Source: Mariprofundaceae bacterium
GTDB taxonomy: Bacteria > Pseudomonadota > Zetaproteobacteria > Mariprofundales > Mariprofundaceae
Length of the DNA stretch: 5,129 bases
Direction: 5' to 3'
NCBI GenBank assembly: GCA_015488125.1
Contig: WFOJ01000116.1
Span: 1 to 5,129 of the forward strand
In this document: one piece after another, positions 1 to 5,129 of the stretch
Numbering within the stretch: the first letter of the stretch is position 1
How the letters are laid out: each line of letters starts with the position of its first letter
Program-made: the position numbers and the translations under genes
Notes under the pieces: model-generated
What the model was told of the DNA's origin: nothing
What the model saw: the letters and a program-made list of their open reading frames with translations, nothing else
Databases searched by the model: none

Positions 1-60
1 AGCAGCGCTATATAAGCGAAGCACAACGCAGGAAGAGGGAAAAATCGGCCAGCCCTTCGG

Positions 61-160
61 GTTAAGCAGAAAATCGCGCCACTCATCGTTGCAAATGGGC
101 TTATTTGACGCTGCCAAACCACGCCATTTGCACCTTGATTGGCACGATTTTTTGCTTAAC
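61..160. repeat. long imperfect inverted repeat downstream of parA
   Basis: The outer arms 61-81 and 140-160 match as reverse complements at 19 of 21 positions, running from gttaagca inward to gcca. A second pair inside, tgcaaatgg at 90-98 and ccatttgca at 124-132, matches at 9 of 9. The segments between the pairs (82-89 and 133-139) are only loosely similar, and the central loop (99-123) is 25 nt. Together the arms span about 37 nt each, far longer than a usual intrinsic terminator, and no T-tract follows the outer stem on either strand. No target-site duplication is visible in the flanks (gcccttcgg on the left, agcgacgtg on the right). It could be a dispersed intergenic palindromic element, a miniature transposon relic, or a structured RNA 3' end for the parA transcript. 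The family is not recognised. The pairing itself is directly visible; its function is unknown. Confidence 0.75.
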
Positions 161-196
161 AGCGACGTGGAATGAAATGTCAACACAGCCCAAGTA

Positions 197-1006
197 TCAG
201 CTTGTTTGTTCAAGCCGCTCATGACGTTGTAACAGCTCCCGCGCGATTTCCAGGTACGCCTGCGCACCCGTTGATTTCACATCGTGATACAACACCGGTT
301 TGCCAAAACTCGGCGCTTCCGACAGGCGGACATTCCTCGGCACGATTTGCTGGAACACCTGCTTGCCAAAATAATTACGCGCTTCCTCCTCAACCTGACG
401 GGATAGCTTATTGCGTCTATCCGCCATGGTCAACACAATACCGCCGACGCCAAGCTGAGGGTTAATATGTTTACGGATGCGGCGAATGGTGGAAATCAGC
501 TGTGATAAGCCTTCAAGCGCATAAAACTCCGTTTGCAGCGGGATCAACACCTGATCTGCTGCGGCCAGCGCATTAAGCGTCAACAGCCCCAGGGCTGGCG
601 GACAATCGATCAGGGTGTAATCAAAAGGCTCGCCTTGATACTGGTTCAGCACCGCTGCCAGCAAATGATGCCGTTTCACTTCATCGGCCATTTCCACTTC
701 TGCCGCAGCCAGATCAATGGTCGCAGGCAACACATAAAGTTTGTGGAAATTGCTTGCCAGAATGGTATCAGCCATGGTCGCCTGGCCACAGAGTACATCG
801 TAATTGCTGGCTGCCAGTGCTGTTTTTTCTATGCCCAGGCCGGAGGTGGCATTGCCCTGAGGGTCAAAATCCACCACCAGTACCCGCTGTTCAAGGATAG
901 CCAGCGAAGCAGCCAGATTGACGGTGGTGGTGGTCTTGCCCACGCCGCCCTTCTGATTGGCTACGGCCAGGATTTTACCCAAATGCTTATGTTTCACGTG
1001 AAACAT
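197..1006 (-). CDS. parA: ParA/Soj-type chromosome-partitioning ATPase
   Basis: This is a 269-residue ParA-family ATPase that works with ParB bound at parS to segregate newly replicated origin regions; ATP-bound dimers bind DNA nonspecifically. The deviant Walker A motif KGGVGKTT is at residues 19-26, Walker A' (VLVVDFDPQG) at 42-51 and Walker B (YTLIDCPPALG) at 130-140. The signature PRNVRLSEAPSFGKPV at 223-238 is typical of chromosomal ParA/Soj. The length is normal for the short form, with no N-terminal helix-turn-helix domain as in P1-type plasmid ParA. The start codon ATG at 1006 lies in a parS palindrome and overlaps the rsmG stop by 20 bp. An AGGGG tract abuts this ATG, but lies 9 nt from an in-frame GTG at codon 4 (997-995), so translation may begin there and drop MFH. 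The usual partner parB does not follow within the 196 bp available. The family call is very secure; the exact start is less so. Confidence 0.96.
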   Translation of the reverse strand: MFHVKHKHLGKILAVANQKGGVGKTTTTVNLAASLAILEQRVLVVDFDPQGNATSGLGIEKTALAASNYDVLCGQATMADTILASNFHKLYVLPATIDLAAAEVEMADEVKRHHLLAAVLNQYQGEPFDYTLIDCPPALGLLTLNALAAADQVLIPLQTEFYALEGLSQLISTIRRIRKHINPQLGVGGIVLTMADRRNKLSRQVEEEARNYFGKQVFQQIVPRNVRLSEAPSFGKPVLYHDVKSTGAQAYLEIARELLQRHERLEQTS

Positions 1007-1547
1007 CCCCCTGCCATCGAAAACAGATCAGCCGCTGAGGCTGTGCTGCATCTGTCCACAGCTCTGATTCTTTTTTCCAGCCGGACGGCGCGCTGCCGTC
1101 AAAGGCTTGCGCTACCGGCAATACGGCACAGGCAGCAGGCGCGGCATGCGGCTCACACATGCGCAGCAAGGCTGGTGGTTCCGTCACAGCCCTGGCCGTA
1201 AATACATCAATCTTTGCACATGGAAGTTGACGCACATCCACATCATGTGCTTCGCCATGCAGACGCAGGCTGCGAATGACGTGGCGCAAAAACTCGGTGC
1301 GTTTTTTTCGTCGCTCGACGAGTACGCCGAACAAGGCAGGGCGTGCGATCATTAACGGAATCCCCGGCACTCCCATGCCACTGCCAATATCCATCATGCG
1401 GCCACTTGCCGGCATCATGGGCAATAAATCCAGTGAAGGCTGAATAAAACGCCGCCAGAAGGCATCGCGATCGGCAACAGATGTCAGGTTCAGCGCTTTT
1501 CTGAAGCGCAATACCTCATCCACATAGCGTTGCAGTTCGTTATGCAT
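987..1547 (-). CDS. rsmG: 16S rRNA (guanine-N7) methyltransferase RsmG
   Basis: RsmG (GidB) transfers a methyl group from S-adenosylmethionine to N7 of G527 (E. coli numbering) in the 530 loop of 16S rRNA. The SAM-binding loop MDIGSGMGVPGIPLMIARP is at residues 52-70, preceded by the family stretch LRFRKALNLTSVADRD (13-28). VERRKKRTEFLRHV (77-90) matches the second SAM-pocket region, and DVFTARAV (114-121) matches the conserved SRA-like segment. From ATG 1547 the protein has 186 residues, against 207 in E. coli, and lacks roughly the first 20 residues of that homologue. In-frame codons upstream (to 1691) do not encode RsmG-like sequence and would overlap mnmG by 152 bp, so they were not used. 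The start overlaps the mnmG stop by 8 bp (ATGCATAA) with no visible Shine-Dalgarno, suggesting translational coupling. The C-terminal half is divergent: the LKG element of E. coli reads LPVAQAF here. Confidence 0.92.
   Translation of the reverse strand: MHNELQRYVDEVLRFRKALNLTSVADRDAFWRRFIQPSLDLLPMMPASGRMMDIGSGMGVPGIPLMIARPALFGVLVERRKKRTEFLRHVIRSLRLHGEAHDVDVRQLPCAKIDVFTARAVTEPPALLRMCEPHAAPAACAVLPVAQAFDGSAPSGWKKESELWTDAAQPQRLICFRWQGDVSRET
990..1005. promoter_or_regulatory. parS: parS site 1 (ParB-binding centromere), at the rsmG/parA junction
   Basis: TGTTTCACGTGAAACA is a perfect 16-bp palindrome that fits the widely conserved bacterial parS consensus (TGTTNCACGTGAAACA). With its flanking bases it extends to an 18-bp palindrome, 989-1006. 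ParB/Spo0J dimers bind such sites and spread to form the partition complex loaded near the origin. Here the site is fully coding: it supplies VSRET, the last five residues of RsmG, in one frame, and MFHVKH, the first six residues of ParA, in another. Its presence beside parA supports a chromosomal, origin-proximal location. Binding is inferred from the sequence match. Confidence 0.95.
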
Positions 1548-3411
1548 GTTGGCGAAGATGCAATAGCAAAGCGGTGATAGCGGCAGGCGTAACGCCGGAT
1601 ATTCTTGAAGCCTGACCGATATTGTGTGGCATATGCGCCTCCAGTTTTTGCCTGCATTCATGACTAAGCCCGGCGACCTGGGCATAATCAATCGTATCGG
1701 GGATGGTCAACGCCGCTTGCTCGCGGAAACGCTTCACTTCATCCGCCTGTTGCTCAAGATAGCCGTGATAATGGATCATCGCCAGACACCATGCCCGCAT
1801 ATGCGCTGTCAGCCCTTCGCTTTCGGGCAACAAGGCAAGCGCAGCTTCGCGATTCACATCCGCGCGATGACAATAATCCATCAAGGCCATGCCCTGGCGA
1901 ACCACAGGAAGTTGCAAGGAAGCCAGCTTTTCCTGCCATGCCTTGCTGCTGCCGATCCGCAGTTGTTCGGCAGCGCGATGCCAGCGTTCACAGGTCTGCA
2001 AATACGCCTGAACGCGATTTGCTGTTTCATCATCGTAGAGACCAAGGTCTTTGGCATGCGGGGCGAGTCGTTGCAGGGCATTGTCTTCCCTTAGGTGCAG
2101 ACGAAACTCGGCGCGGGAAGTAAACATGCGATAAGGCTCGCTCACCCCTTTGGTGGTTAAATCATCCAGCATGACGCCGATATAGGATTCGCTGCGATCC
2201 GCGATCCATGCCGACATATTGCCAGCTTGCGCCGCAGCGTTGATGCCTGCGACCAAACCCTGAGCCGCTGCTTCTTCATAGCCGGTGGTACCGTTGATCT
2301 GACCGGCGAGAAACAGGCCCTGGATTTTTTTGCAGGCTAGCGTGGCATGCATCTCCGTAGGGTCAACATAGTCATACTCAATGGCGTAACCGGGGCGCAG
2401 CATCCGCACCTCTTCAAGTCCTTCGATGGTGCGCAAAAAACGCAGTTGCACATCAACCGGCATGGAGGTTGAAATACCGTTGGGATAGATTTCATGATTC
2501 TTCCGGCTTTCCGGCTCAAGAAAGATCTGATGGCCGTCCTTATCGGCAAAGCGAATAATTTTATCCTCAATGCTGGGGCAATAACGTGGCCCTCTGCCTT
2601 CGATCTGACCGCTGTACATGGGGGATTCATGCAGTGATTCGCGGATCACCGCGTGGGTGTTCTCATTCGTGCGGGTAATGGCGCAGGGTATTTGATCGGC
2701 GATAATCGCGCTGTGACGAAACGACAGTGGCAATGCCTGTTCATCACCCGGTTGCGCGGTTAAGGCTTCCCAGCGAATCGTCCGGCGGTCAAGGCGCGGG
2801 GGGGTACCGGTTTTTAACCGTCCCATTCGTAATTTGACACCAGCTAATGCAACGCCCAGTTCCTGGCTTGCAGGATCACCCGCGCGTCCAGCCGATGAAC
2901 GCGCCCGGCCAAGGTGGATTTCACCGCGCAGAAAGGTTCCTGTGGTCAGTACCACTGTCCTGGCCAGATGGATATCGCCAAATTCATCGACTACGCCACA
3001 CAGGCGACCGTTATCCATATACAGTGTTTTGACAGAAGCCTGATACAGGGACAGTCCATCCATGGATTCAAGCAGGGAGCGCATGGCCAGATGATAATGC
3101 ATGCGGTCGCACTGAACCCGCGTAGCCCGGACAGCGGGACCTTTTCGGCGGTTCAGGACGCGGTACTGCAAAGCCGCCTGATCAGCCGCCACAGCCATCA
3201 GGCCACCCATGGCATCCACTTCCTTGACCAGGTGGCTTTTGCCAATGCCACCAATGGCTGGATTACACGACATTTTGGCAATGGTGTCCAGGTTATGCGT
3301 CAGCAGGCGAACCGTTGCGCCTCGTCGCGCCGCCGCTGCCGCTGCTTCGCAGCCTGCATGACCAGCGCCGACCACCAGCACATCAACCTTTTTATGTTTC
3401 ACGTGAAACAC
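1540..3411 (-). CDS. mnmG: tRNA uridine-5-carboxymethylaminomethyl modification enzyme MnmG (GidA)
   Basis: MnmG is an FAD- and NADH-using enzyme that, in complex with MnmE, installs the carboxymethylaminomethyl (or aminomethyl) group on C5 of U34 in tRNAs reading split codon boxes. The 623 residues are close to the E. coli length of 629. Visible are the FAD dinucleotide-binding loop VVGAGHAGCEAA (13-24), the signature MSCNPAIGGIGKSHLVKEVD (47-66) with conserved C49, RKGPAVRATRVQCDR (89-103), RLKTGTPPRLD (198-208), and RYCPSIEDK (276-284), where C278 matches the functional Cys277 of E. coli. Further signatures are LFLAGQINGTTGYEEAAAQG (366-385) and the C-terminal MnmE/tRNA-interaction helices ending GQASRISGVTPAAI (599-612). 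The start used is GTG at 3411, inside parS site 2. A second in-frame GTG at 3402 is also possible and leaves the FAD loop intact. mnmG is first in the block and mnmE is not adjacent. Confidence 0.97.
   Translation of the reverse strand: MFHVKHKKVDVLVVGAGHAGCEAAAAAARRGATVRLLTHNLDTIAKMSCNPAIGGIGKSHLVKEVDAMGGLMAVAADQAALQYRVLNRRKGPAVRATRVQCDRMHYHLAMRSLLESMDGLSLYQASVKTLYMDNGRLCGVVDEFGDIHLARTVVLTTGTFLRGEIHLGRARSSAGRAGDPASQELGVALAGVKLRMGRLKTGTPPRLDRRTIRWEALTAQPGDEQALPLSFRHSAIIADQIPCAITRTNENTHAVIRESLHESPMYSGQIEGRGPRYCPSIEDKIIRFADKDGHQIFLEPESRKNHEIYPNGISTSMPVDVQLRFLRTIEGLEEVRMLRPGYAIEYDYVDPTEMHATLACKKIQGLFLAGQINGTTGYEEAAAQGLVAGINAAAQAGNMSAWIADRSESYIGVMLDDLTTKGVSEPYRMFTSRAEFRLHLREDNALQRLAPHAKDLGLYDDETANRVQAYLQTCERWHRAAEQLRIGSSKAWQEKLASLQLPVVRQGMALMDYCHRADVNREAALALLPESEGLTAHMRAWCLAMIHYHGYLEQQADEVKRFREQAALTIPDTIDYAQVAGLSHECRQKLEAHMPHNIGQASRISGVTPAAITALLLHLRQHA
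3395..3410. promoter_or_regulatory. parS: parS site 2 (ParB-binding centromere), at the mnmG start
   Basis: This is a second perfect copy of TGTTTCACGTGAAACA, identical over all 16 bp to the copy at 990-1005 and 2,405 bp from it. It covers all but the first base of codons 1-6 of mnmG, encoding the same MFHVKH peptide that begins ParA. It lies downstream of the predicted mnmG promoter, so bound ParB could hinder elongation into mnmG-rsmG-parA; that effect is inferred. Two identical 16-mers in 5 kb, at the two translation starts, are not expected by chance. Confidence 0.94.
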
Positions 3412-3456
3412 TCTCGATCAGAAAAGCCGAAAACAACATGGCCTGTAAGCTAAAAA

Positions 3457-3485
3457 AATAAACCGGAATGGGAAGCGCCGGACAA
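3457..3485 (-). promoter_or_regulatory. candidate sigma70-type promoter for mnmG-rsmG-parA
   Basis: Read on the minus strand, TTGTCC (3485-3480; 4 of 6 to the -35 consensus) is followed after exactly 17 bp by TTTATT (3462-3457; 4 of 6 to the -10 consensus). A start near 3450 would give a leader of about 39 nt before the GTG at 3411. The position, in the divergent intergenic region upstream of the first gene, is what one expects. The match is moderate and not experimentally supported. Confidence 0.45.
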
Positions 3486-3509
3486 AACAACGCACCCGGT
3501 TGCCATTCC
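3465..3509. repeat. short inverted repeat flanking the candidate -35 box of mnmG
   Basis: GGAATGG at 3465-3471 and its exact reverse complement CCATTCC at 3503-3509 are separated by 31 bp. The left arm lies in the spacer of the candidate mnmG promoter and the right arm lies upstream of its -35 box. They could be operator half-sites for a regulator or a chance match; seven bases at this distance is weak evidence. Confidence 0.3.
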
Positions 3510-3510
3510 C

Positions 3511-3535
3511 TGTGGCCAGCCATAGTTTGTGGCCA
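3511..3535. repeat. TGTGGCCA direct repeat before the DHH gene
   Basis: The octamer TGTGGCCA occurs at 3511-3518 and again at 3528-3535, 17 bp apart, and each copy contains the palindrome TGGCCA. The second copy overlaps the A of the ATG start at 3535. No convincing Shine-Dalgarno is present in this stretch. The repeat may be a regulator site for the plus-strand block or coincidental. Confidence 0.3.
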
Positions 3536-4491
3536 TGGCAAATATAGATATTTTCAATGGCGACGCAGATGGCATTTGCGCCCTGCATCAACTGCGTTTG
3601 CATGAACCACGTCAGGCAACGCTGGTCACCGGGGTCAAGCGCGATATTGCATTGCTGGCGCGGGTTCAGCCTCAGGCTGGCGACCATCTGACAGTGCTGG
3701 ATATTTCGCTGGACAAAAACCGTGAGGATGTACTGCGCATCCTGCAAACGGGTGCATCCGTTTTTTATGTGGATCACCACTTTGCCGGTGATATTCCGGC
3801 CTCCAGGCAGCTTCAGGCGCATATTGATCCGACTGCCGAGGTCTGCACCAGCCTGCTGGTTGATGCCCTACTGGATCACGCGCACCTGCCCTGGGCGGTT
3901 GTTGGCGCTTTTGGTGACAACCTTCATGCGCAGGCCCAGCAGGCGGCAGCGCCGCTGCAATACACTGAGGATGAGCTACAGGCGCTGGCCAAACTGGGCG
4001 AATTGATCAACTACAACGCCTACGGTGTCACCCTTGAAGATTTATGGCTCTCTCCTGATCGTTTGTACCGGGCGATTGAACCTTATGCCAGTCCTTTTGA
4101 TTTCATCCGTGAAGCATCCGCTTATCGTGTGCTCAACGATGGTTATGACGATGACATGAGCAAGGCGGATACGCTAGCGTCATTACTCGATGCACCGCAT
4201 GCCGCCGCCTTTGCCCTGCCCGATGCCCCCTGGGCCAGACGGATTTCCGGCGTGCTGGGCAATCAACTGGCCAGAGCGCACCCTGAGCGCGCTCATGCCC
4301 TGGTCACCATGCTGCCTGATCATCATTATCGGATCAGCGTCCGCGCGCCACTGAACAACCGCGATCATGCGGATACCCTGTGCATGCAGTTCCCTTCAGG
4401 TGGCGGGCGCAAAGCTGCCGCAGGCATCAATGCCCTGCCTGTTGATCAGCTCGATCGTTTTTTGCAGGCGTTCAGCGATTGCTATGGCTGA
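3535..4491 (+). CDS. DHH/DHHA1-family phosphoesterase, substrate unknown
   Basis: This 318-residue protein has the two-domain layout of the DHH phosphoesterase superfamily (RecJ, NrnA/Orn-like oligonucleases, c-di-AMP phosphodiesterases). The DHH domain shows motif I FNGDADG (7-13), motif II LDIS (55-58), motif III VDHH (79-82) and a motif IV-like GAFGDN (124-129), giving the aspartates and histidines that bind catalytic divalent metal. The C-terminal DHHA1 domain has GGGRKAAAG (289-297), where Arg replaces the His often seen in GGGH..AAG; this region normally holds the substrate. No signal peptide or membrane segment is apparent, so it is probably cytosolic. The start is limited to ATG 3535 or GTG 3529, because TAG at 3523 closes the frame and motif I begins at residue 7. 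ATG was chosen. The stop overlaps rlmB by 8 bp, implying co-transcription with an rRNA methyltransferase. An RNA-fragment or nucleotide-degrading role is plausible, but the substrate cannot be read from sequence. Confidence 0.88.
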   Translation: MANIDIFNGDADGICALHQLRLHEPRQATLVTGVKRDIALLARVQPQAGDHLTVLDISLDKNREDVLRILQTGASVFYVDHHFAGDIPASRQLQAHIDPTAEVCTSLLVDALLDHAHLPWAVVGAFGDNLHAQAQQAAAPLQYTEDELQALAKLGELINYNAYGVTLEDLWLSPDRLYRAIEPYASPFDFIREASAYRVLNDGYDDDMSKADTLASLLDAPHAAAFALPDAPWARRISGVLGNQLARAHPERAHALVTMLPDHHYRISVRAPLNNRDHADTLCMQFPSGGGRKAAAGINALPVDQLDRFLQAFSDCYG

Positions 4492-5129
4492 AGATCATAG
4501 CCGTTATAGCGCAGGCATTCACGCCGTCCGCCATGTGTTACAGAGCGAACAGCATGTCATTGAATTATTGATCGAAAAAGGGAAGTCTCACCCTCGCATC
4601 AACGAACTGGTGCATCTGGCCAAACAACAGAACGTGCCGGTACGCTTTTTGCCAACAGAGGCCATGGCACGCCTGGCCGGCAAAGTGAACCATCAGGGAG
4701 CGATTGCGCGTCTGGCTCCCGTCCATAAAAAGCAGGCTGTATCGCTGGCATCATGGTTAAAAACGCTGGATGATGCGATGGTATGCCATGTGCTTCTGCT
4801 TGATCAGATCAGCGATCCGCACAACCTGGGGGCCTGCCTGCGCACGGCAGAAGCCGCTGGCTGTGCAGCGGTGATTGTGCCCCGCGATCGCTCGGCAGAT
4901 TTGCACTCTCCTGTTGTCAGCAAAACAGCCTGTGGCGCACTGGCCAGACTGAATGTCTTTCAGGTTAGTAATTTAGGACGCGCCATGCAAAGCTTGCAGG
5001 AACATGGCTTCTGGCTTTACGGCATGGCTGGCGAGGCTGAGACCAGTCTGTTCGAAATTGATTTTCCCGCCAGAACAGCGCTGGTCATGGGCTCGGAAGG
5101 CAATGGTTTGCGGCGCATGATACGCGAGC
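4484..5129 (+). CDS. rlmB: 23S rRNA (guanosine-2'-O-)-methyltransferase RlmB, 3' truncated by the window edge
   Basis: RlmB is a SPOUT-class (TrmH/SpoU) methyltransferase that 2'-O-methylates G2251 (E. coli numbering) in the P loop of 23S rRNA. The visible 215 residues contain the N-terminal substrate-binding domain (YSAGIHAVRHVL, 8-19; NHQGAIA, 69-75), SpoU motif 1 LDQISDPHNLGACLRTAEAAG (106-126) with the catalytic-region Asn and Arg, the KTACGA segment (147-152), and motif 2 LVMGSEGNGLR (200-210). Motif 3 (IPM.G...SLNVS in E. coli) and the knot-forming C-terminus lie beyond the edge, probably about 30-40 residues. ATG 4484 overlaps the DHH stop (ATGGCTGA, 8 bp) and has no strong Shine-Dalgarno, consistent with coupled translation. 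The frame is uninterrupted to the edge. TrmH/TrmL paralogues are less likely because of the long N-terminal domain and the HQG motif. Confidence 0.93.
   Translation, partial: MAEDHSRYSAGIHAVRHVLQSEQHVIELLIEKGKSHPRINELVHLAKQQNVPVRFLPTEAMARLAGKVNHQGAIARLAPVHKKQAVSLASWLKTLDDAMVCHVLLLDQISDPHNLGACLRTAEAAGCAAVIVPRDRSADLHSPVVSKTACGALARLNVFQVSNLGRAMQSLQEHGFWLYGMAGEAETSLFEIDFPARTALVMGSEGNGLRRMIRE

Noticed and set aside
52..64. Small hairpin around CCCTTCGGG as a possible terminator
   Set aside because: Only a 3-bp GC stem with a 3-nt loop and no directly following T-tract.
1..86. A minus-strand open frame from ATG at 86 to the left edge (MSGAIFCLTRR...)
   Set aside because: It begins inside the inverted repeat, has no ribosome binding site or recognisable motif, is not ParB-like, and only about 28 codons are visible.
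671..677. Half parS (GTTTCAC) within parA
   Set aside because: Only one half-site is present without the palindromic partner; a 7-mer of this kind is expected by chance.
533..1201. Plus-strand open frame of 222 codons
   Set aside because: It lies antisense to parA and rsmG, has low-complexity His/Gln-rich content and no domain; it contains MFHVKH only because parS is palindromic.
1548..1691. N-terminal extension of rsmG to an upstream ATG
   Set aside because: The extra residues do not resemble RsmG and would overlap mnmG by 152 bp; ATG 1547 fits the overlap pattern and the family alignment.
3010..3020. DnaA-box-like TTATCCATA, and a weaker CTGTCCACA near 1053
   Set aside because: Isolated near-matches inside mnmG and rsmG, with no cluster and no AT-rich unwinding region, so there is no support for oriC in the window.
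2914..3453. Plus-strand open frame of 179 codons opposite mnmG
   Set aside because: Antisense shadow of a strongly conserved gene; its MFHVKH also comes from the parS palindrome.
3418..3822. Minus-strand open frame across the divergent region
   Set aside because: It overlaps motifs I-III of the DHH gene on the other strand and shows no family features.
1..5129. GATC is more frequent than expected (about 35 by hand count against roughly 20)
   Set aside because: Mostly explained by codon pairs such as GAT-C and by local composition; too weak to infer Dam-like methylation or mismatch-repair selection.

Overview
The window is a compact, roughly 53% GC (estimated by eye) bacterial chromosomal segment with two divergent gene blocks and no rRNA, tRNA, CRISPR array or complete mobile element that I can see. 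The gene content (mnmG-rsmG-parA with parS sites, plus rlmB and a DHH/DHHA1 protein) and the protein motifs fit a chromosome of the Proteobacteria, probably in the origin-proximal region where rsmG-parA-parB usually lies. I cannot name a genus or class from this sequence alone.

Left edge (1-196): no recognisable gene. It holds a long imperfect inverted repeat (61-98 against 124-160) directly downstream of parA, where parB would normally begin. No parB start is visible before the window edge.

Minus-strand block (3411 down to 197): mnmG (tRNA wobble-uridine modification), rsmG (16S rRNA m7G methyltransferase) and parA (chromosome-partitioning ATPase), in that transcription order and overlapping end to end by 8 and 20 bp. 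A plausible sigma70-type promoter lies at 3457-3485. Two perfect 16-bp parS palindromes (TGTTTCACGTGAAACA) are embedded in the coding sequence: one at the rsmG/parA overlap, the other at the mnmG start. Each sits on a translation start, so ParA and MnmG begin with the same parS-encoded peptide, MFHVKH.

Plus-strand block (3535 to the right edge): a DHH/DHHA1-family phosphoesterase of unknown substrate, overlapped by 8 bp by rlmB (23S rRNA Gm2251 methyltransferase), which runs off the window. The 123-bp intergenic region 3412-3534 between the two blocks should carry both promoters.

Three of the five genes modify RNA (MnmG, RsmG, RlmB), one partitions the chromosome, and one is an uncharacterised phosphoesterase. 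I see no wholly new system. The most interesting signal is the double and triple use of the parS sequence as centromere, coding sequence, translation start and possible mRNA hairpin, followed by the disrupted or displaced parA-parB junction.
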